Source: Polaribacter cellanae
GTDB taxonomy: Bacteria; Bacteroidota; Bacteroidia; Flavobacteriales; Flavobacteriaceae
Reading direction: 5' to 3'
Assembly: GCF_017569185.1 (NCBI RefSeq)
Contig: NZ_CP071869.1
Coordinates: forward strand, 62,001-126,000
Length of the DNA stretch: 64,000 nucleotides
In this document: positions 26,678 through 35,964 of the stretch, piece after piece
Layout: each line of letters begins with the position of its first letter
Numbering within the stretch: position 1 is the stretch's first letter
Translations under genes and position numbers: made by a program
Notes under the pieces: model-generated
Seen by the model: the letters and a program-made list of their open reading frames with translations, nothing else
The model's database searches: none
Told to the model about the DNA's origin: nothing

Positions 26678-28324
26678 CTAGGCTAACATAGTAACAGGAT
26701 TTTCTATAAATGTTTTTAATGTTTGTAAGAACTGAGCACCAACAGCACCATCTACAGTTCTGTGATCGCAAGTTAATGTCAATTTCATGGTGTTTCCAAC
26801 AACTATTTGTCCGTTTTTAACAACCGGTTTTTCTACAATTGCACCTACAGATAATATTGCAGAATTAGGTTGATTTATAATAGACGTAAAATTCTCGATA
26901 CCAAACATTCCCAGATTAGAAACCGTAAAAGTACTTCCTTGCATTTCTGCAGGCGTAATTTTCTTATGTCTTGCTTTGCCAGCTAAATCTCTAACAGTCT
27001 CACCAATTTGAGTTAAACTCATTTGGTTGGTATGTTTTATAACTGGCACTAATAAACCTTCATCTACTGCAACAGCAACACCAACATGAATGTGACTGTG
27101 ATACACTGTATTATTATCTGTCCAAGAAGTATTTACTTGAGGATGTTTCTGTAAAGCCATCGCACACGCTTTTACAACCATGTCGTTAAAAGATACTTTC
27201 GTATCTGGTATTGCATTGATTGTTTTACGGGACGCGATTGCATTGTCCATATCTACTTCAATATTTAAACTGAAATCTGGAGCAGAAAACTTAGAATTTC
27301 CTAAAGATTTTGCAATTGCTTTACGCATTTGCGAATTTTTAACTTCTTCCGACTTTTCTTCTCCTGTAATAGAAAATGATGGAGTTGCAGCTTTAGATGC
27401 TGGGGAAGGAGTTTCTACAGAAACTGTTGCTTTAGGTGTATAATTTTCCACATCTTTTTTAATGATTCTTCCGTTTTCACCAGAACCATTTACATCTGCT
27501 AAATTAATTCCTTTTTCTGAAGCAATTTTCTTAGCTAATGGAGAAGCGAAAATTCTTCCGCCAGAATTATTAGTAGTTGTATTCGCAGTTTTTGTTTCTT
27601 CTTTTTTATCAGAAAATTTCTCTTCTTTCTTTTCAGTTTTTGTGTCCGATTTCTTTTCTGAGGATTTACCTTTTGTAGTGCCACCATTTTTAACCAATGC
27701 AGTAACATCTGTTCCTTTAGGTCCTATAATGGTTAATAAGCTATCTACAGGAGCAGTTTCGCCTTCTTGAACACCAATGTAAAGAATGGTTCCTTCATAG
27801 AAACATTCGAATTCCATAGTTGCTTTATCTGTTTCGATTTCTGCTAAAATATCGCCTTCTTCAACAGCATCTCCTTCTTTTTTTAACCAAGTTGCAACAG
27901 TACCATCTGTCATGGTATCACTTAAACGTGGCATTGTAATTACGTTAACTCCTTCTGGAGTTTCAGCAGAATCATCATTAGAATTTTCTTCTTTCGAATT
28001 TTCTTTTTTGTCTTCTTTAGATTCTTCTTTTTTAGCCGATTTTTCATCAGAAGAACCACCAGCTAAAAGATCGGAAATATCTTCTCCTTCTTCACCAATA
28101 ATTGCCAATAATGTATCTACAGGAGACGTTTCGCCTTCTTGAACACCAATGTGTAATAAAACACCTTCATGAAAAGATTCGAATTCCATTGTAGCTTTAT
28201 CGGTTTCGATTTCTGCTAAAATATCACCTTCTTCTACCTTATCTCCAACTTTCTTTAACCATTGCGCAACAACACCTTCTTCCATGGTATCACTTAAACG
28301 CGGCATATTTATAACTGTAGCCAT
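26678..28324 (-). CDS. pdhC: Pyruvate dehydrogenase E2 (dihydrolipoyl acetyltransferase), two lipoyl domains
   Basis: The protein has 548 residues. Two tandem lipoyl domains (about 1-78 and 127-205) each carry 'EIETDKATMEFE'; the lipoyl lysines are Lys43 and about Lys169. Acidic and Lys/Glu-rich linkers separate them. A peripheral-subunit-binding domain is near 256-295 ('IFASPLAKKIASEKGINL', 'GENGRIIKKDVENY'). The catalytic domain has the active site 'LTCDHRTVDGAVGAQFL'. It passes acetyl groups from E1 to CoA. It starts 4 bp after the E1-alpha stop, in one transcript. The E1-beta and E3 genes are not in the window. Confidence 0.95.
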   Translation of the reverse strand: MATVINMPRLSDTMEEGVVAQWLKKVGDKVEEGDILAEIETDKATMEFESFHEGVLLHIGVQEGETSPVDTLLAIIGEEGEDISDLLAGGSSDEKSAKKEESKEDKKENSKEENSNDDSAETPEGVNVITMPRLSDTMTDGTVATWLKKEGDAVEEGDILAEIETDKATMEFECFYEGTILYIGVQEGETAPVDSLLTIIGPKGTDVTALVKNGGTTKGKSSEKKSDTKTEKKEEKFSDKKEETKTANTTTNNSGGRIFASPLAKKIASEKGINLADVNGSGENGRIIKKDVENYTPKATVSVETPSPASKAATPSFSITGEEKSEEVKNSQMRKAIAKSLGNSKFSAPDFSLNIEVDMDNAIASRKTINAIPDTKVSFNDMVVKACAMALQKHPQVNTSWTDNNTVYHSHIHVGVAVAVDEGLLVPVIKHTNQMSLTQIGETVRDLAGKARHKKITPAEMQGSTFTVSNLGMFGIENFTSIINQPNSAILSVGAIVEKPVVKNGQIVVGNTMKLTLTCDHRTVDGAVGAQFLQTLKTFIENPVTMLA

Positions 28325-28327
28325 ATT

Positions 28328-29317
28328 CTAACTTATAAAAGGATAATCTTGTTGTTCATAAACCATATCATACATTTGTTGAGTTTCTGGAAATGGAGAT
28401 TCTTCTGCGAATTTTTCACATTCTGCCACCATTTTCTTAACTTCTTTATCAATTGCTTTAATATCTTCTTCTGTAGCGTAGTTTTTCTCTAAAATAACAT
28501 CTTTTACTTGTGTAATAGGATCTATTTTTTTGTACTCTTCTACTTCGTCTTTTGTTCTATAATGTTGTGCATCCGACATAGAATGTCCTCTATACCTATA
28601 GGTTTTCATTTCTAAGAAAGTAGGACCATCTCCACGTCTTGCTCTTTGGATGGCTTCATCTACAGCTTCTGCAACCTTAACAGGATTCATAGCATCTACT
28701 GGTCCACAAGGCATTTCGTATCCTAAACCAAGTTTCCAAATATCTTCGTGATTTGCGGTTCTTGCGACAGAAGTTCCCATTGCATATCCATTGTTTTCTA
28801 CAATAAATATAACAGGTAATTTCCATAACATTGCCATATTAAAAGCTTCGTGCAAAGAACCTTGCCTTGCAGCACCATCTCCAAAACAAGTTAAGGTAAC
28901 AGCATCGTTTCCTTTATACTTATCTCCAAAAGCAATTCCTGCTCCTAAAGGTATTTGTCCTCCAACAATTCCATGACCTCCATAAAAACGAAATTCTTTA
29001 GAAAAAATATGCATAGACCCTCCCATTCCTTTAGAGGTTCCTGTTGCTTTTCCAAACAGTTCTGCCATTACTTTTTTAGGGTCTTCTCCCATTCCAATTG
29101 GCTGTACGTGATTTCTGTAGGCAGTAATCATTTTATCTTTAGTTAAGTCCATTGCATGTAATGCACCCGCTAAAATAGCTTCTTGTCCATTGTATAAATG
29201 CAAGAAACCTCTTACTTTTTGTTGAATGTAAACCGAAGCTAATTTGTCTTCGAATTTACGCCAAAAAAGCATGTTTTTGTACCAATCTAAATAGGTCTGT
29301 TTGGTTATTTTTTTCAT
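28328..29317 (-). CDS. pdhA: Pyruvate dehydrogenase E1 component, alpha subunit
   Basis: The protein has 329 residues. The thiamine diphosphate motif 'GDGAARQGSLHEAFNMA' ending in 'FIVENNGYAMGTS' is complete, and the phosphorylation-loop region 'TYRYRGHSMSD' is present. It forms an alpha2-beta2 E1 with a separately encoded beta chain. On minus it has a TATTTTTG box upstream, within the gap between pdhA and the next gene. It leads the pdhA-pdhC operon. Confidence 0.96.
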   Translation of the reverse strand: MKKITKQTYLDWYKNMLFWRKFEDKLASVYIQQKVRGFLHLYNGQEAILAGALHAMDLTKDKMITAYRNHVQPIGMGEDPKKVMAELFGKATGTSKGMGGSMHIFSKEFRFYGGHGIVGGQIPLGAGIAFGDKYKGNDAVTLTCFGDGAARQGSLHEAFNMAMLWKLPVIFIVENNGYAMGTSVARTANHEDIWKLGLGYEMPCGPVDAMNPVKVAEAVDEAIQRARRGDGPTFLEMKTYRYRGHSMSDAQHYRTKDEVEEYKKIDPITQVKDVILEKNYATEEDIKAIDKEVKKMVAECEKFAEESPFPETQQMYDMVYEQQDYPFIS

Positions 29318-29456
29318 TCTAATGATTCTTGTTTATAATGAAGATTATAAAATTGAGTTTTTATAAATCGAAATACAAAAATAACTGTTTTAAATAGAAT
29401 AAAAAAACATCATTTTTCGATTTAACTTAAACGATTTCGTTAAGATTTTTTACTAT

Positions 29457-30128
29457 TTATTTATCTTTTGCTACTAACAATGTAGCTTTAGCATCTGTGG
29501 CTAAATTCCATTCGTTAGAAGAAAGCAACATACCAGCATCGTTATATACTTTAAAAGCAGCAGTGTTTGGCCCAGAAGTTCCTTGGTTTAATGCTAATAT
29601 GGTTATTTTATTAATACCTACTTCCAAAGGAATGTTAAAACTTTGGTAACGTTGTTTTAATAGAATATTGGTAACCACTGGAATGTTATTTACTAGAATG
29701 GTAACTCTATCTCCATCTGGATATTGGTAATCTCTACAAATAATATTAACACTGTTAGAATTTGTTCGAATGCTCCCTAAATCTTGGTCTATTTTCGGAT
29801 AAACATAGCGTCCGTTTATTTTCTTAAAAGCTTTTAAAAAACGAGCTTCAGTTAACTTTTTTTGAGTTAAAATTCCTTTATTTTGAAGATTTTCTTTGTC
29901 TTGTTGTTGCTTTAATTTTTCTTGCTCTTTTTCGTACGCTTTCTTAAAACCTAAGTCTCCTTTTAATTCTATTGAAGTTGGTTTTACAGAAACTTTTTTA
30001 TTTTTTAAAGTAACAGAGGTTCCTTTTTCATTCACTTTTCCGCCATTTGTTTTATCTAATTGCCCGAAAAAGGGAACCGTAGATAAAAAACAGATTGTAA
30101 AAAATATAAACTTTATTTTTGTATTCAT
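29457..30128 (-). CDS. Conserved exported protein of unknown function
   Basis: The protein has 223 residues. A signal peptide (about 1-22, 'TVPFFGQ') is followed by a basic segment, a Glu/Gln/Lys-rich helix ('FKKAYEKEQEKLKQQQDKEN') and a C-terminal beta domain ('VNIICRDYQYPDGDRVTILVNN', in part; 'GINKITILALNQGTSGPNTAAFKVY'). The final domain looks like a small Ig-like or adhesin-type fold. I do not recognise a named family. It is downstream of a VanX-type peptidase gene on the same strand, with a 75-bp gap. Confidence 0.7.
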   Translation of the reverse strand: MNTKIKFIFFTICFLSTVPFFGQLDKTNGGKVNEKGTSVTLKNKKVSVKPTSIELKGDLGFKKAYEKEQEKLKQQQDKENLQNKGILTQKKLTEARFLKAFKKINGRYVYPKIDQDLGSIRTNSNSVNIICRDYQYPDGDRVTILVNNIPVVTNILLKQRYQSFNIPLEVGINKITILALNQGTSGPNTAAFKVYNDAGMLLSSNEWNLATDAKATLLVAKDK

Positions 30129-30203
30129 TTTGGAAACGTTTATCCTAACTAAAGCAAATATAATGCCGATTTTTGTTGAAATTCTTTCATTTTTGTTAAA
30201 CTT

Positions 30204-30872
30204 TTAATCAATAGGAAAATTAAAGTAGGTTTTTGGAAAAGGTTCGTTTCTTAAAGTAAAATGCCACCACTCGTTATTATAGGGCTTAAAATTATGTTCC
30301 ATCATTATTTTTCGCAAAAACATTCTATTTTCTTTTTGCTTTTTGTTGATGTTTTTATAAAATGGATGGGACTGAATTCCAAAAAAATCAAACGGACTTC
30401 CCATATCTAATTCTTTTCCAGTTTTTACATCTACAATTGTTAAATCGACAGTGCTTCCTCTTGTATGACCCGATTTTGAAGCAATATAGCCTCGTTTAAA
30501 AAGCTCGGATTTTGGAACTTCTGGATAATATTCTTTTTTCATTAAAGTATCGTTAAGCACTTTTGCCCACCGAACAAAATGATTTACTGCTTGTTGTGGC
30601 CTGTAAGCATCGAAAATTTTTAAACTGAGACCGTCTTTTAGTAATTTTTGCTGTACAATTTTTAAAGCATTGGCAGTTTCTTTAGAAACAATTACACAGT
30701 TACTTTTGTACCCATCTATTTTTTTTCCTATAAAATTATTGTTCGAAAGATATCTTAATTCATATTGGATTGTATTATCTACATTATCTAAGTAAACGAA
30801 ACCATTTGGTAATTCTTGAGAAAAACTAAGAAGAGAGATGGTAAAAAAAAGCAGTAAAAGAAGTTTTTTCAT
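30204..30872 (-). CDS. D-alanyl-D-alanine dipeptidase (VanX type), exported
   Basis: The protein has 222 residues from the Met at 30872; the longer start at 30887 would add 'MYFWW' before an otherwise normal 'MKKLLLLLFFTISLLSFSQ' signal peptide and is rejected. Zinc ligands are visible in 'SGHTRGSTVDLTIVD' (SxHxxGxxxD) and 'NEWWHFTL' (ExxWH). 'FDAYRPQQAVNHFVRWA' is also family-typical. It cleaves D-Ala-D-Ala from wall turnover in the periplasm. Without VanH/VanA nearby this is a housekeeping or recycling enzyme and not a glycopeptide-resistance gene. Confidence 0.9.
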   Translation of the reverse strand: MKKLLLLLFFTISLLSFSQELPNGFVYLDNVDNTIQYELRYLSNNNFIGKKIDGYKSNCVIVSKETANALKIVQQKLLKDGLSLKIFDAYRPQQAVNHFVRWAKVLNDTLMKKEYYPEVPKSELFKRGYIASKSGHTRGSTVDLTIVDVKTGKELDMGSPFDFFGIQSHPFYKNINKKQKENRMFLRKIMMEHNFKPYNNEWWHFTLRNEPFPKTYFNFPID

Positions 30873-30902
30873 CCACCAAAAATACATAAAAATAAAAAAA
30901 CT

Positions 30903-31664
30903 TTAGTATTCGCTATACCTTGCATAGAAATATTGAAAAACACCATAACTTAAAAATCCCAAAGCCATAATTGCCATTAATACAGACCCAAATGTTAAAT
31001 CGTGTAAATAGCTAAACATTTCTTGTGTTCCTTTTATTTTATCGGGATTTTTCTGGGAAGCCGCTTTAAAAATAAACCAAGCAAAAATTAAAAATGAAAT
31101 TCCTCTTGAAGTAATACCGAATTTACCAGATTTTTCTAAAAAGTTAAAAGAAGCAATGTTTTTAGATTTTTCGATATTTTTAAGAAATATATTTTGATAT
31201 ACAATATAAAATTGATTGATAGCAGAAAAAAAGATAATAATAGCAACTGCATACAAAACATAAGATCCTATTTCTAATTGTAAAACTTTGGCTACAAGCG
31301 TTTCTTTGGAAGCACCTTTTTTAGGCTGATTAAAAATTTTATATAAAATTGAAACTGCAAAAGAGCTATAAATAATTCCTCGAAAAAAGAAATCGATAGA
31401 CATGAAATATTTCGTTTTTTTATCTTCTTTTTTTAAGACTAAAAAAGATTTGTAAAAACGCCAAACAGCATAAGAAAGCATTCCTAGACCAACAATTAAT
31501 AACAATATTTTCCCAAAAATTTGATTTTCCAGAAAAGTAATAACGCCATTTTTATCAGAAACTTTTCCGCCAATATTTAGTGCTGCTAAAAAGGTTAGAA
31601 CACCAATAATGCCATAAACGAAGCCTTTTGTAAGGAAACCAAATTTTCTAATTTTTTGAATCAC
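30903..31664 (-). CDS. DUF1206 membrane protein
   Basis: The protein has 253 residues with six hydrophobic helices arranged as three repeated pairs. Each pair begins with a similar phrase: 'FGFLTKGFVYGIIGVLTFLA', 'IDFFFRGIIYSSFAVSILYK', 'KFGITSRGISFLIFAWFIFK'. This threefold repeat defines the DUF1206 family. The function is unknown. It lies 15 bp before the start of the VanX-type gene reading frame, on the same strand. Confidence 0.85.
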   Translation of the reverse strand: MIQKIRKFGFLTKGFVYGIIGVLTFLAALNIGGKVSDKNGVITFLENQIFGKILLLIVGLGMLSYAVWRFYKSFLVLKKEDKKTKYFMSIDFFFRGIIYSSFAVSILYKIFNQPKKGASKETLVAKVLQLEIGSYVLYAVAIIIFFSAINQFYIVYQNIFLKNIEKSKNIASFNFLEKSGKFGITSRGISFLIFAWFIFKAASQKNPDKIKGTQEMFSYLHDLTFGSVLMAIMALGFLSYGVFQYFYARYSEY

Positions 31665-31758
31665 GAAGTATTTTTACTGCGAATTTAATTCAAAAAAAAC
31701 GATAACACCATTAGAAAATATCTTTTGTCTTAAAATTATTACCTAATTTTGATTCTTT

Positions 31759-32166
31759 ATGGAACAACTGACTTTAACAACACCAGCACTTTTATTTTCG
31801 GCAATTTCTTTGATTATGCTTGCTTATACAAATCGTTTTTTGGCTTATGCAGCAGTTATTAGAAATTTGCATGATATTTATTTAGAGAAGAAAGACGATT
31901 CTTTACTAAGACAAATTAAAAACTTAAAATTAAGATTAAATCTTACAAGATGGATGCAAATTTTTGGAATAAGTAGTTTATTATTTTGTGTGTTAACAAT
32001 GTTTTTAATTTATGTTGGTTTACAAATAACAGCTGTATATATTTTTGGTTTTGCACTTATTTTATTGATAATTTCCTTGGGTTTACTAATTAAAGAAATA
32101 CAAATTTCTGCCCAAGCTTTACAACATCATATTGCAGATATTGAGGAGCATTTGGAAAGGAAGTAG
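31759..32166 (+). CDS. DUF2721 membrane protein
   Basis: The protein has 135 residues and three hydrophobic stretches (about 8-30, 64-84 and 88-108), with the sequence 'TTPALLFSAISLIMLAYTNRFL' near the start and 'LIKEIQISAQALQHHIADIE' at the C-terminal helix. Both are typical of DUF2721. The function is unknown. It is divergent from the DUF1206 gene. Confidence 0.85.
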   Translation: MEQLTLTTPALLFSAISLIMLAYTNRFLAYAAVIRNLHDIYLEKKDDSLLRQIKNLKLRLNLTRWMQIFGISSLLFCVLTMFLIYVGLQITAVYIFGFALILLIISLGLLIKEIQISAQALQHHIADIEEHLERK

Positions 32167-32284
32167 GAGGTTGGTATTTTTTTAAAAAGTAAGCGCCGTT
32201 TTTTTACAAAACGACGTCTTACCAAGTAAACTAATAAAACCAAGTATTAGTAACCATATTAGAAGTTAGCTTTCTAATAAATTT

Positions 32285-32809
32285 TTAATCGGAATACGGT
32301 TTGTGGTTGTAACTTAAAACCCTTTTTAGTTTCCAAATTTTATTTTCAAATATCCAAAGATGTGTAAAGTCTGCAATACCAACTGTTGTTAATTTTCCGT
32401 TTTGTTTTTCTTGAAACGTGTGTTTCCCTTTTTGAATCGCGCCATATAATTCTCCGTTTTTCTTCATCGGAAAAACTTCTAAAGAATTTTCTATAAGTGT
32501 TCTTGTATGATTTCCTGGCTTGGCACAAATGCTATTTTTTACAGCTTCAAAAAACTGCTCTTTATTTTGAATGCCACCAACGTCATGATAAAACTCAAAA
32601 TCATCTGCAATTATTGGTTTTAATTTTTTAAGATTACAATTATTAAAAGCATTTTCGAAAATAATACTGTCTTTAGATTTTAATGTTTGGTACAATTCCG
32701 AAGTTTTAGATACTTGTGCATTGCTGCATAAGCTAAACAAAAACAGTATAACTACCATAATTATTTTAAGAATTACAGAATCTTTAAAAGGTTCTAAAAG
32801 AGATTTCAT
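32285..32809 (-). CDS. Exported NTF2-like (DUF4440) protein
   Basis: The protein has 174 residues. It has a hydrophobic export signal ('IIMVVILFLFSLCSNAQ') after an 14-residue lead, then an NTF2-like cone: 'NLKKLKPIIADDFEFYHDVGG', 'NKEQFFEAVKNS', 'HLWIFENKIWKLKRVLSYNHKP'. DUF4440 members bind small ligands or act as enzymes; none can be named here. It stands alone. Confidence 0.8.
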   Translation of the reverse strand: MKSLLEPFKDSVILKIIMVVILFLFSLCSNAQVSKTSELYQTLKSKDSIIFENAFNNCNLKKLKPIIADDFEFYHDVGGIQNKEQFFEAVKNSICAKPGNHTRTLIENSLEVFPMKKNGELYGAIQKGKHTFQEKQNGKLTTVGIADFTHLWIFENKIWKLKRVLSYNHKPYSD

Positions 32810-32830
32810 AGTTGGTTTGGTTTTGAAAAC

Positions 32831-32852
32831 TTGAGGCTATTGCTAGCCTCAA
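32831..32852 (-). terminator. Terminator after the PadR/PspC/GIN cluster
   Basis: TTGAGGCTA pairs with TAGCCTCAA around a TTGC loop. Read on minus it is followed by GTTTTC. It lies 175 bp past the stop of the head-GIN gene. Confidence 0.6.
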
Positions 32853-32994
32853 GAGATCTTGGTTTTGGTTGATTGATTTTTACTCTAATTCTTTAGATTG
32901 ATCAATTAAATTTTTAGTAATATTATCAATAGAACTTACTTTTTTTGTCTTTTTAGGCTCAATTGAAAAGTTTATTTAAATGAGCTTTTATTAG

Positions 32995-33018
32995 TTCTCG
33001 ACTGCGCTCGAACTGACA
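32995..33018. repeat. Dispersed repeat family A, short form
   Basis: TTCTCGACTGCGCTCGAACT followed by GACA, 10 bp before the stop codon of the minus-strand GIN gene. One arm of the 14466-14513 hairpin has the same core. Confidence 0.75.
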
Positions 33019-33027
33019 TAAATTGTC

Positions 33028-33753
33028 TTATTTTTTTGAAATACTTCCTCCAGAAGAAGATTTCTTATTTACTATTTTAGGATTTCCTTTAAAGTCGATA
33101 TCGCCACCACTTGTTGCTTTTGCTTCAATTTTATCGGAAGCAAAAATGTTAATGTCTGCTCCACTTGTTGCTTTTGCAATTACATTAGCACTTCTTAATT
33201 CGTAAGCATCAATAGAACTTCCACTTGTTGCACTTGAAGCATGGTTGGTGGTAATTCCAGAAATGTTAATGTCAGAACCGCTTGTAGAAGCAGTTTCTAC
33301 ACTTTCTGCATCTACTTCAATTTGAATGTCTGCACCACTTGTTGCAGCAATAGAAATTTCTTGGGTTTTAATAACTCCTTTTCCATACACATCGCTTCCA
33401 CTTGTGGCTTTTAAAAGATTTAAATTTTGTATGGTAACATGTACTTTTCGGGCTTTTGCCTTCCAAATATTTTTTTCTGAATAGATTCTTAAAACACCAT
33501 CGTTTACTTCTGTAATAATAATGTCGTGAAGATTTTCATCAGCCTCAACTGTTACTTTGTTTGTGTTTCCTTGTGTTATATAAAGATCGATTCCTGTGCT
33601 TACTTTTATTCCAGAAAAATTTTCGTCTACTTTTCTATCTTCAATCGTTACATTTCTATTTCCATTAACTCTGTTAAACATATCTACTCCACAAGAGGTA
33701 AATACGGTTGCTAAAAAAAGAATTGCTACGATTTTGTTGATTGATTTTTTCAT
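33028..33753 (-). CDS. Head-GIN domain lipoprotein (DUF2807)
   Basis: The protein has 241 residues. A lipoprotein signal 'FLATVFTSCGVD' places Cys at about 22. The mature chain is a right-handed beta-solenoid of short repeats, each built on 'ATSGSDI', 'ATSGADI' or 'SGSSIDAY', which is the putative auto-transporter adhesin/head-GIN family. It would be anchored on the outer or inner membrane facing the periplasm or surface. It follows the PspC-domain gene by 96 bp on the same strand. The function is unknown; adhesion is often suggested. Confidence 0.88.
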   Translation of the reverse strand: MKKSINKIVAILFLATVFTSCGVDMFNRVNGNRNVTIEDRKVDENFSGIKVSTGIDLYITQGNTNKVTVEADENLHDIIITEVNDGVLRIYSEKNIWKAKARKVHVTIQNLNLLKATSGSDVYGKGVIKTQEISIAATSGADIQIEVDAESVETASTSGSDINISGITTNHASSATSGSSIDAYELRSANVIAKATSGADINIFASDKIEAKATSGGDIDFKGNPKIVNKKSSSGGSISKK

Positions 33754-33849
33754 GATATTAGTTTGTTTTAGATTGTAAAAGTCTATTAATAGACGTTTAC
33801 AACAGAAGTTTAGTTGCCTAACAATATAAATTTAAAGCTTAATTGTAGT

Positions 33850-35529
33850 TTAAATTGTTTCTTCTTTACTTTCTTTTAAATCCTCCTCTTTTTTTACGCA
33901 ATCTGTACATTCTAACATATTTTTACCCATTGTAAAATATCTGTTAAGCATATTTTTATCACGAATTTTTTCATCATTTTTAATGTCGTAAATAAAGTTT
34001 TTTACAGAATTATCGAAATAAATGGTCATATTTTCTGGGATAAACACAGTAATATCAACTTCTTCGTCTTTCCAAATATTGGTAACATCAGATAAGAAAA
34101 ATGCATCGAAAACAACTTCATTTCCTGTAATCTCATATTTATACTCAATTTTTTCGGCAGTTTTGTTTGCTCTAATTCTGCTTTTTCCACGAGATTCTTT
34201 TTGTACAACAAAGTAAGCTTCGTCTGTAGCACTTCTTTTTACATTTATTTCTACGTCATTGGAATACATTGCGACTTTATCGTCAATTTCAACCTTGTAT
34301 TTTCGAGAATTTCTTCTTAAGTTATGTTGATAATAAATGGCATCATCATTCTTCATTTTTAAAACTAAGGTATCGTTCCTTTGAATGTTTAACGTGTTTT
34401 TTTCTACAGATTGTCCATATTTCGCATGCGAAGCTCCAAACTCTAAACCAGCAAAAATGATTCCTAATAAAGCGATAATCCAAATTCCTAAAAGAGTTAA
34501 AGAAGTGGTTTTGCTAAATTGTTTCACACTGCTAGATAGTATTCTTAGACCTAATACGAATAAGACCAAAAAAGGTATTCCAATTAGTAAAAAAAGAAAC
34601 AATGTTAAAACCCACATTGGTATGGTAGATGCATAGAAAAACTCTGGATATTGCAATATTTCTTCACCAAAATTTAAAAATTCTAAACTCCCTACAGAAA
34701 ACCCTCCAATAATTAGAGATAAAATAACTGCTGCTGCCACAAATACTAAGATTGCTCCAATAAATTTTCCAATTACTTTTAAAAGCACCAAGAAAATGTT
34801 GCCTAATGCATTTAAAAAATCTTGCAGTCCGTTATTTTTTTTTGTCTTTGCTCTAAAGGTTTTGCTCATTTTTTCTGAAAACTCGTTTGCACCATCTTTA
34901 ATTTTTTCTGATGCTTGGTTTGCAAAAACAGTAACATTTTCTGAAACATTATTAAATTCTTCTCGAATTTTTTTCTCGATATTATCGATGTTAACAGGTT
35001 CGCCTTCCATTTGTAATTTTTCGGCAGTTGTTTTTGCTTCTGGAAGCAAAATCCACAGAATAATGTATAATATTATTCCAAAACCAGCTCCAAAGAATAA
35101 GGCTAATAAACCAAGGCGAATCCAAATGGTATCAACATCGAAATAATGTGCAATTCCAGAGGCAACACCACCAATAAATTTATCATCTCCATCTCTAAAC
35201 AATTTTTTTCCAGAGGCGTTATTTCTTGTGTAAGAATAACTAGAATTATCGTATGCTTCTTCTGCTTCTGCATAATCTTCTGGCTGTCCCATAATTGCAA
35301 TAATATCGTCGATATCGCTTTCGTTAACTACTTGTCTTGCGTCTGTAATTTTTTCTGATAAAAGTTCGCTAATTCGTGCTTCTATATCTGCGATAATTTC
35401 GTTTTTTCCTTGAGGATCGTCGCTTAAAGACCTAGAAATAGATTCTAGATATCTTTTTAATTTTTGATAAGCGACTTCGTCTATATGGAAGAAAAATCCG
35501 CCTAAATTTATATTTATTGTCTTATTCAT
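33850..35529 (-). CDS. PspC-domain membrane protein
   Basis: The protein has 559 residues. Residues 1-85 form a cytoplasmic head ('INLGGFFFHIDEVAYQKLKRYLE', 'EIIADIEARISELL'). The PspC domain is near 107-170 ('KLFRDGDDKFIGGVASGIAHYF', 'FGIILYIILWILLPEAKT'). Four more helices follow near 245-360, and the C-terminal region is a beta-rich domain ending in a Lys/Glu tail. It overlaps the PadR gene by 8 bp. PadR plus PspC plus head-GIN is a recurring flavobacterial cluster, so PadR probably controls this gene and its own operon. Confidence 0.88.
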   Translation of the reverse strand: MNKTININLGGFFFHIDEVAYQKLKRYLESISRSLSDDPQGKNEIIADIEARISELLSEKITDARQVVNESDIDDIIAIMGQPEDYAEAEEAYDNSSYSYTRNNASGKKLFRDGDDKFIGGVASGIAHYFDVDTIWIRLGLLALFFGAGFGIILYIILWILLPEAKTTAEKLQMEGEPVNIDNIEKKIREEFNNVSENVTVFANQASEKIKDGANEFSEKMSKTFRAKTKKNNGLQDFLNALGNIFLVLLKVIGKFIGAILVFVAAAVILSLIIGGFSVGSLEFLNFGEEILQYPEFFYASTIPMWVLTLFLFLLIGIPFLVLFVLGLRILSSSVKQFSKTTSLTLLGIWIIALLGIIFAGLEFGASHAKYGQSVEKNTLNIQRNDTLVLKMKNDDAIYYQHNLRRNSRKYKVEIDDKVAMYSNDVEINVKRSATDEAYFVVQKESRGKSRIRANKTAEKIEYKYEITGNEVVFDAFFLSDVTNIWKDEEVDITVFIPENMTIYFDNSVKNFIYDIKNDEKIRDKNMLNRYFTMGKNMLECTDCVKKEEDLKESKEETI

Positions 35530-35866
35530 CTGTTGTTGGTTTTTTGCTAATTACTTGGTTTACTGAATTGATTAAGTTGCTCCATGTTTTGTCTAATTCT
35601 TTTAAAAACATAGTTCCGTTTTCTGTTAAAACGTAGTATTTTCTTGGTGGTCCAGAAGTGGATTCTTCCCATCTATAGGTTAATAAACCTGCGTTTTTTA
35701 AACGTGTTAATAGTGGATAAATGGTCCCTTCAACCACAATCATTTCTGCAGTTTTTAATGTGGAAAGAATTTCAGAAGTATAAGCATCGCCATTTTTTAA
35801 GATGGATAAAATGCAATACTCTAAAACACCTTTTCGCATTTGTGCTTTTGTGTTTTCTATCTTCAT
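35522..35866 (-). CDS. PadR family transcriptional regulator
   Basis: The protein has 114 residues. The winged helix is typical: 'MRKGVLEYCILSILKNGDAYTSEI', 'VVEGTIYPLLTRLKNAGLL', then the wing 'YRWEESTSGPPRKYYVLTENG' and a C-terminal dimer helix. PadR proteins usually repress their own operon. The overlap with the PspC gene (8 bp) indicates translational coupling. Confidence 0.94.
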   Translation of the reverse strand: MKIENTKAQMRKGVLEYCILSILKNGDAYTSEILSTLKTAEMIVVEGTIYPLLTRLKNAGLLTYRWEESTSGPPRKYYVLTENGTMFLKELDKTWSNLINSVNQVISKKPTTDE

Positions 35867-35964
35867 GTATTTGTTGGTTGAGTTCCTAATTGAACGTTTT
35901 CAATAAAAGAAAACTTTAGGAAATTAATTTTTATATATATTTTTTTATGCTTCATGCTCGTGTT

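Noticed and set aside
30204-30872. Vancomycin-resistance gene vanX
   Set aside because: No vanH, vanA, vanR or vanS nearby, and Gram-negative bacteria carry such dipeptidases for wall recycling.
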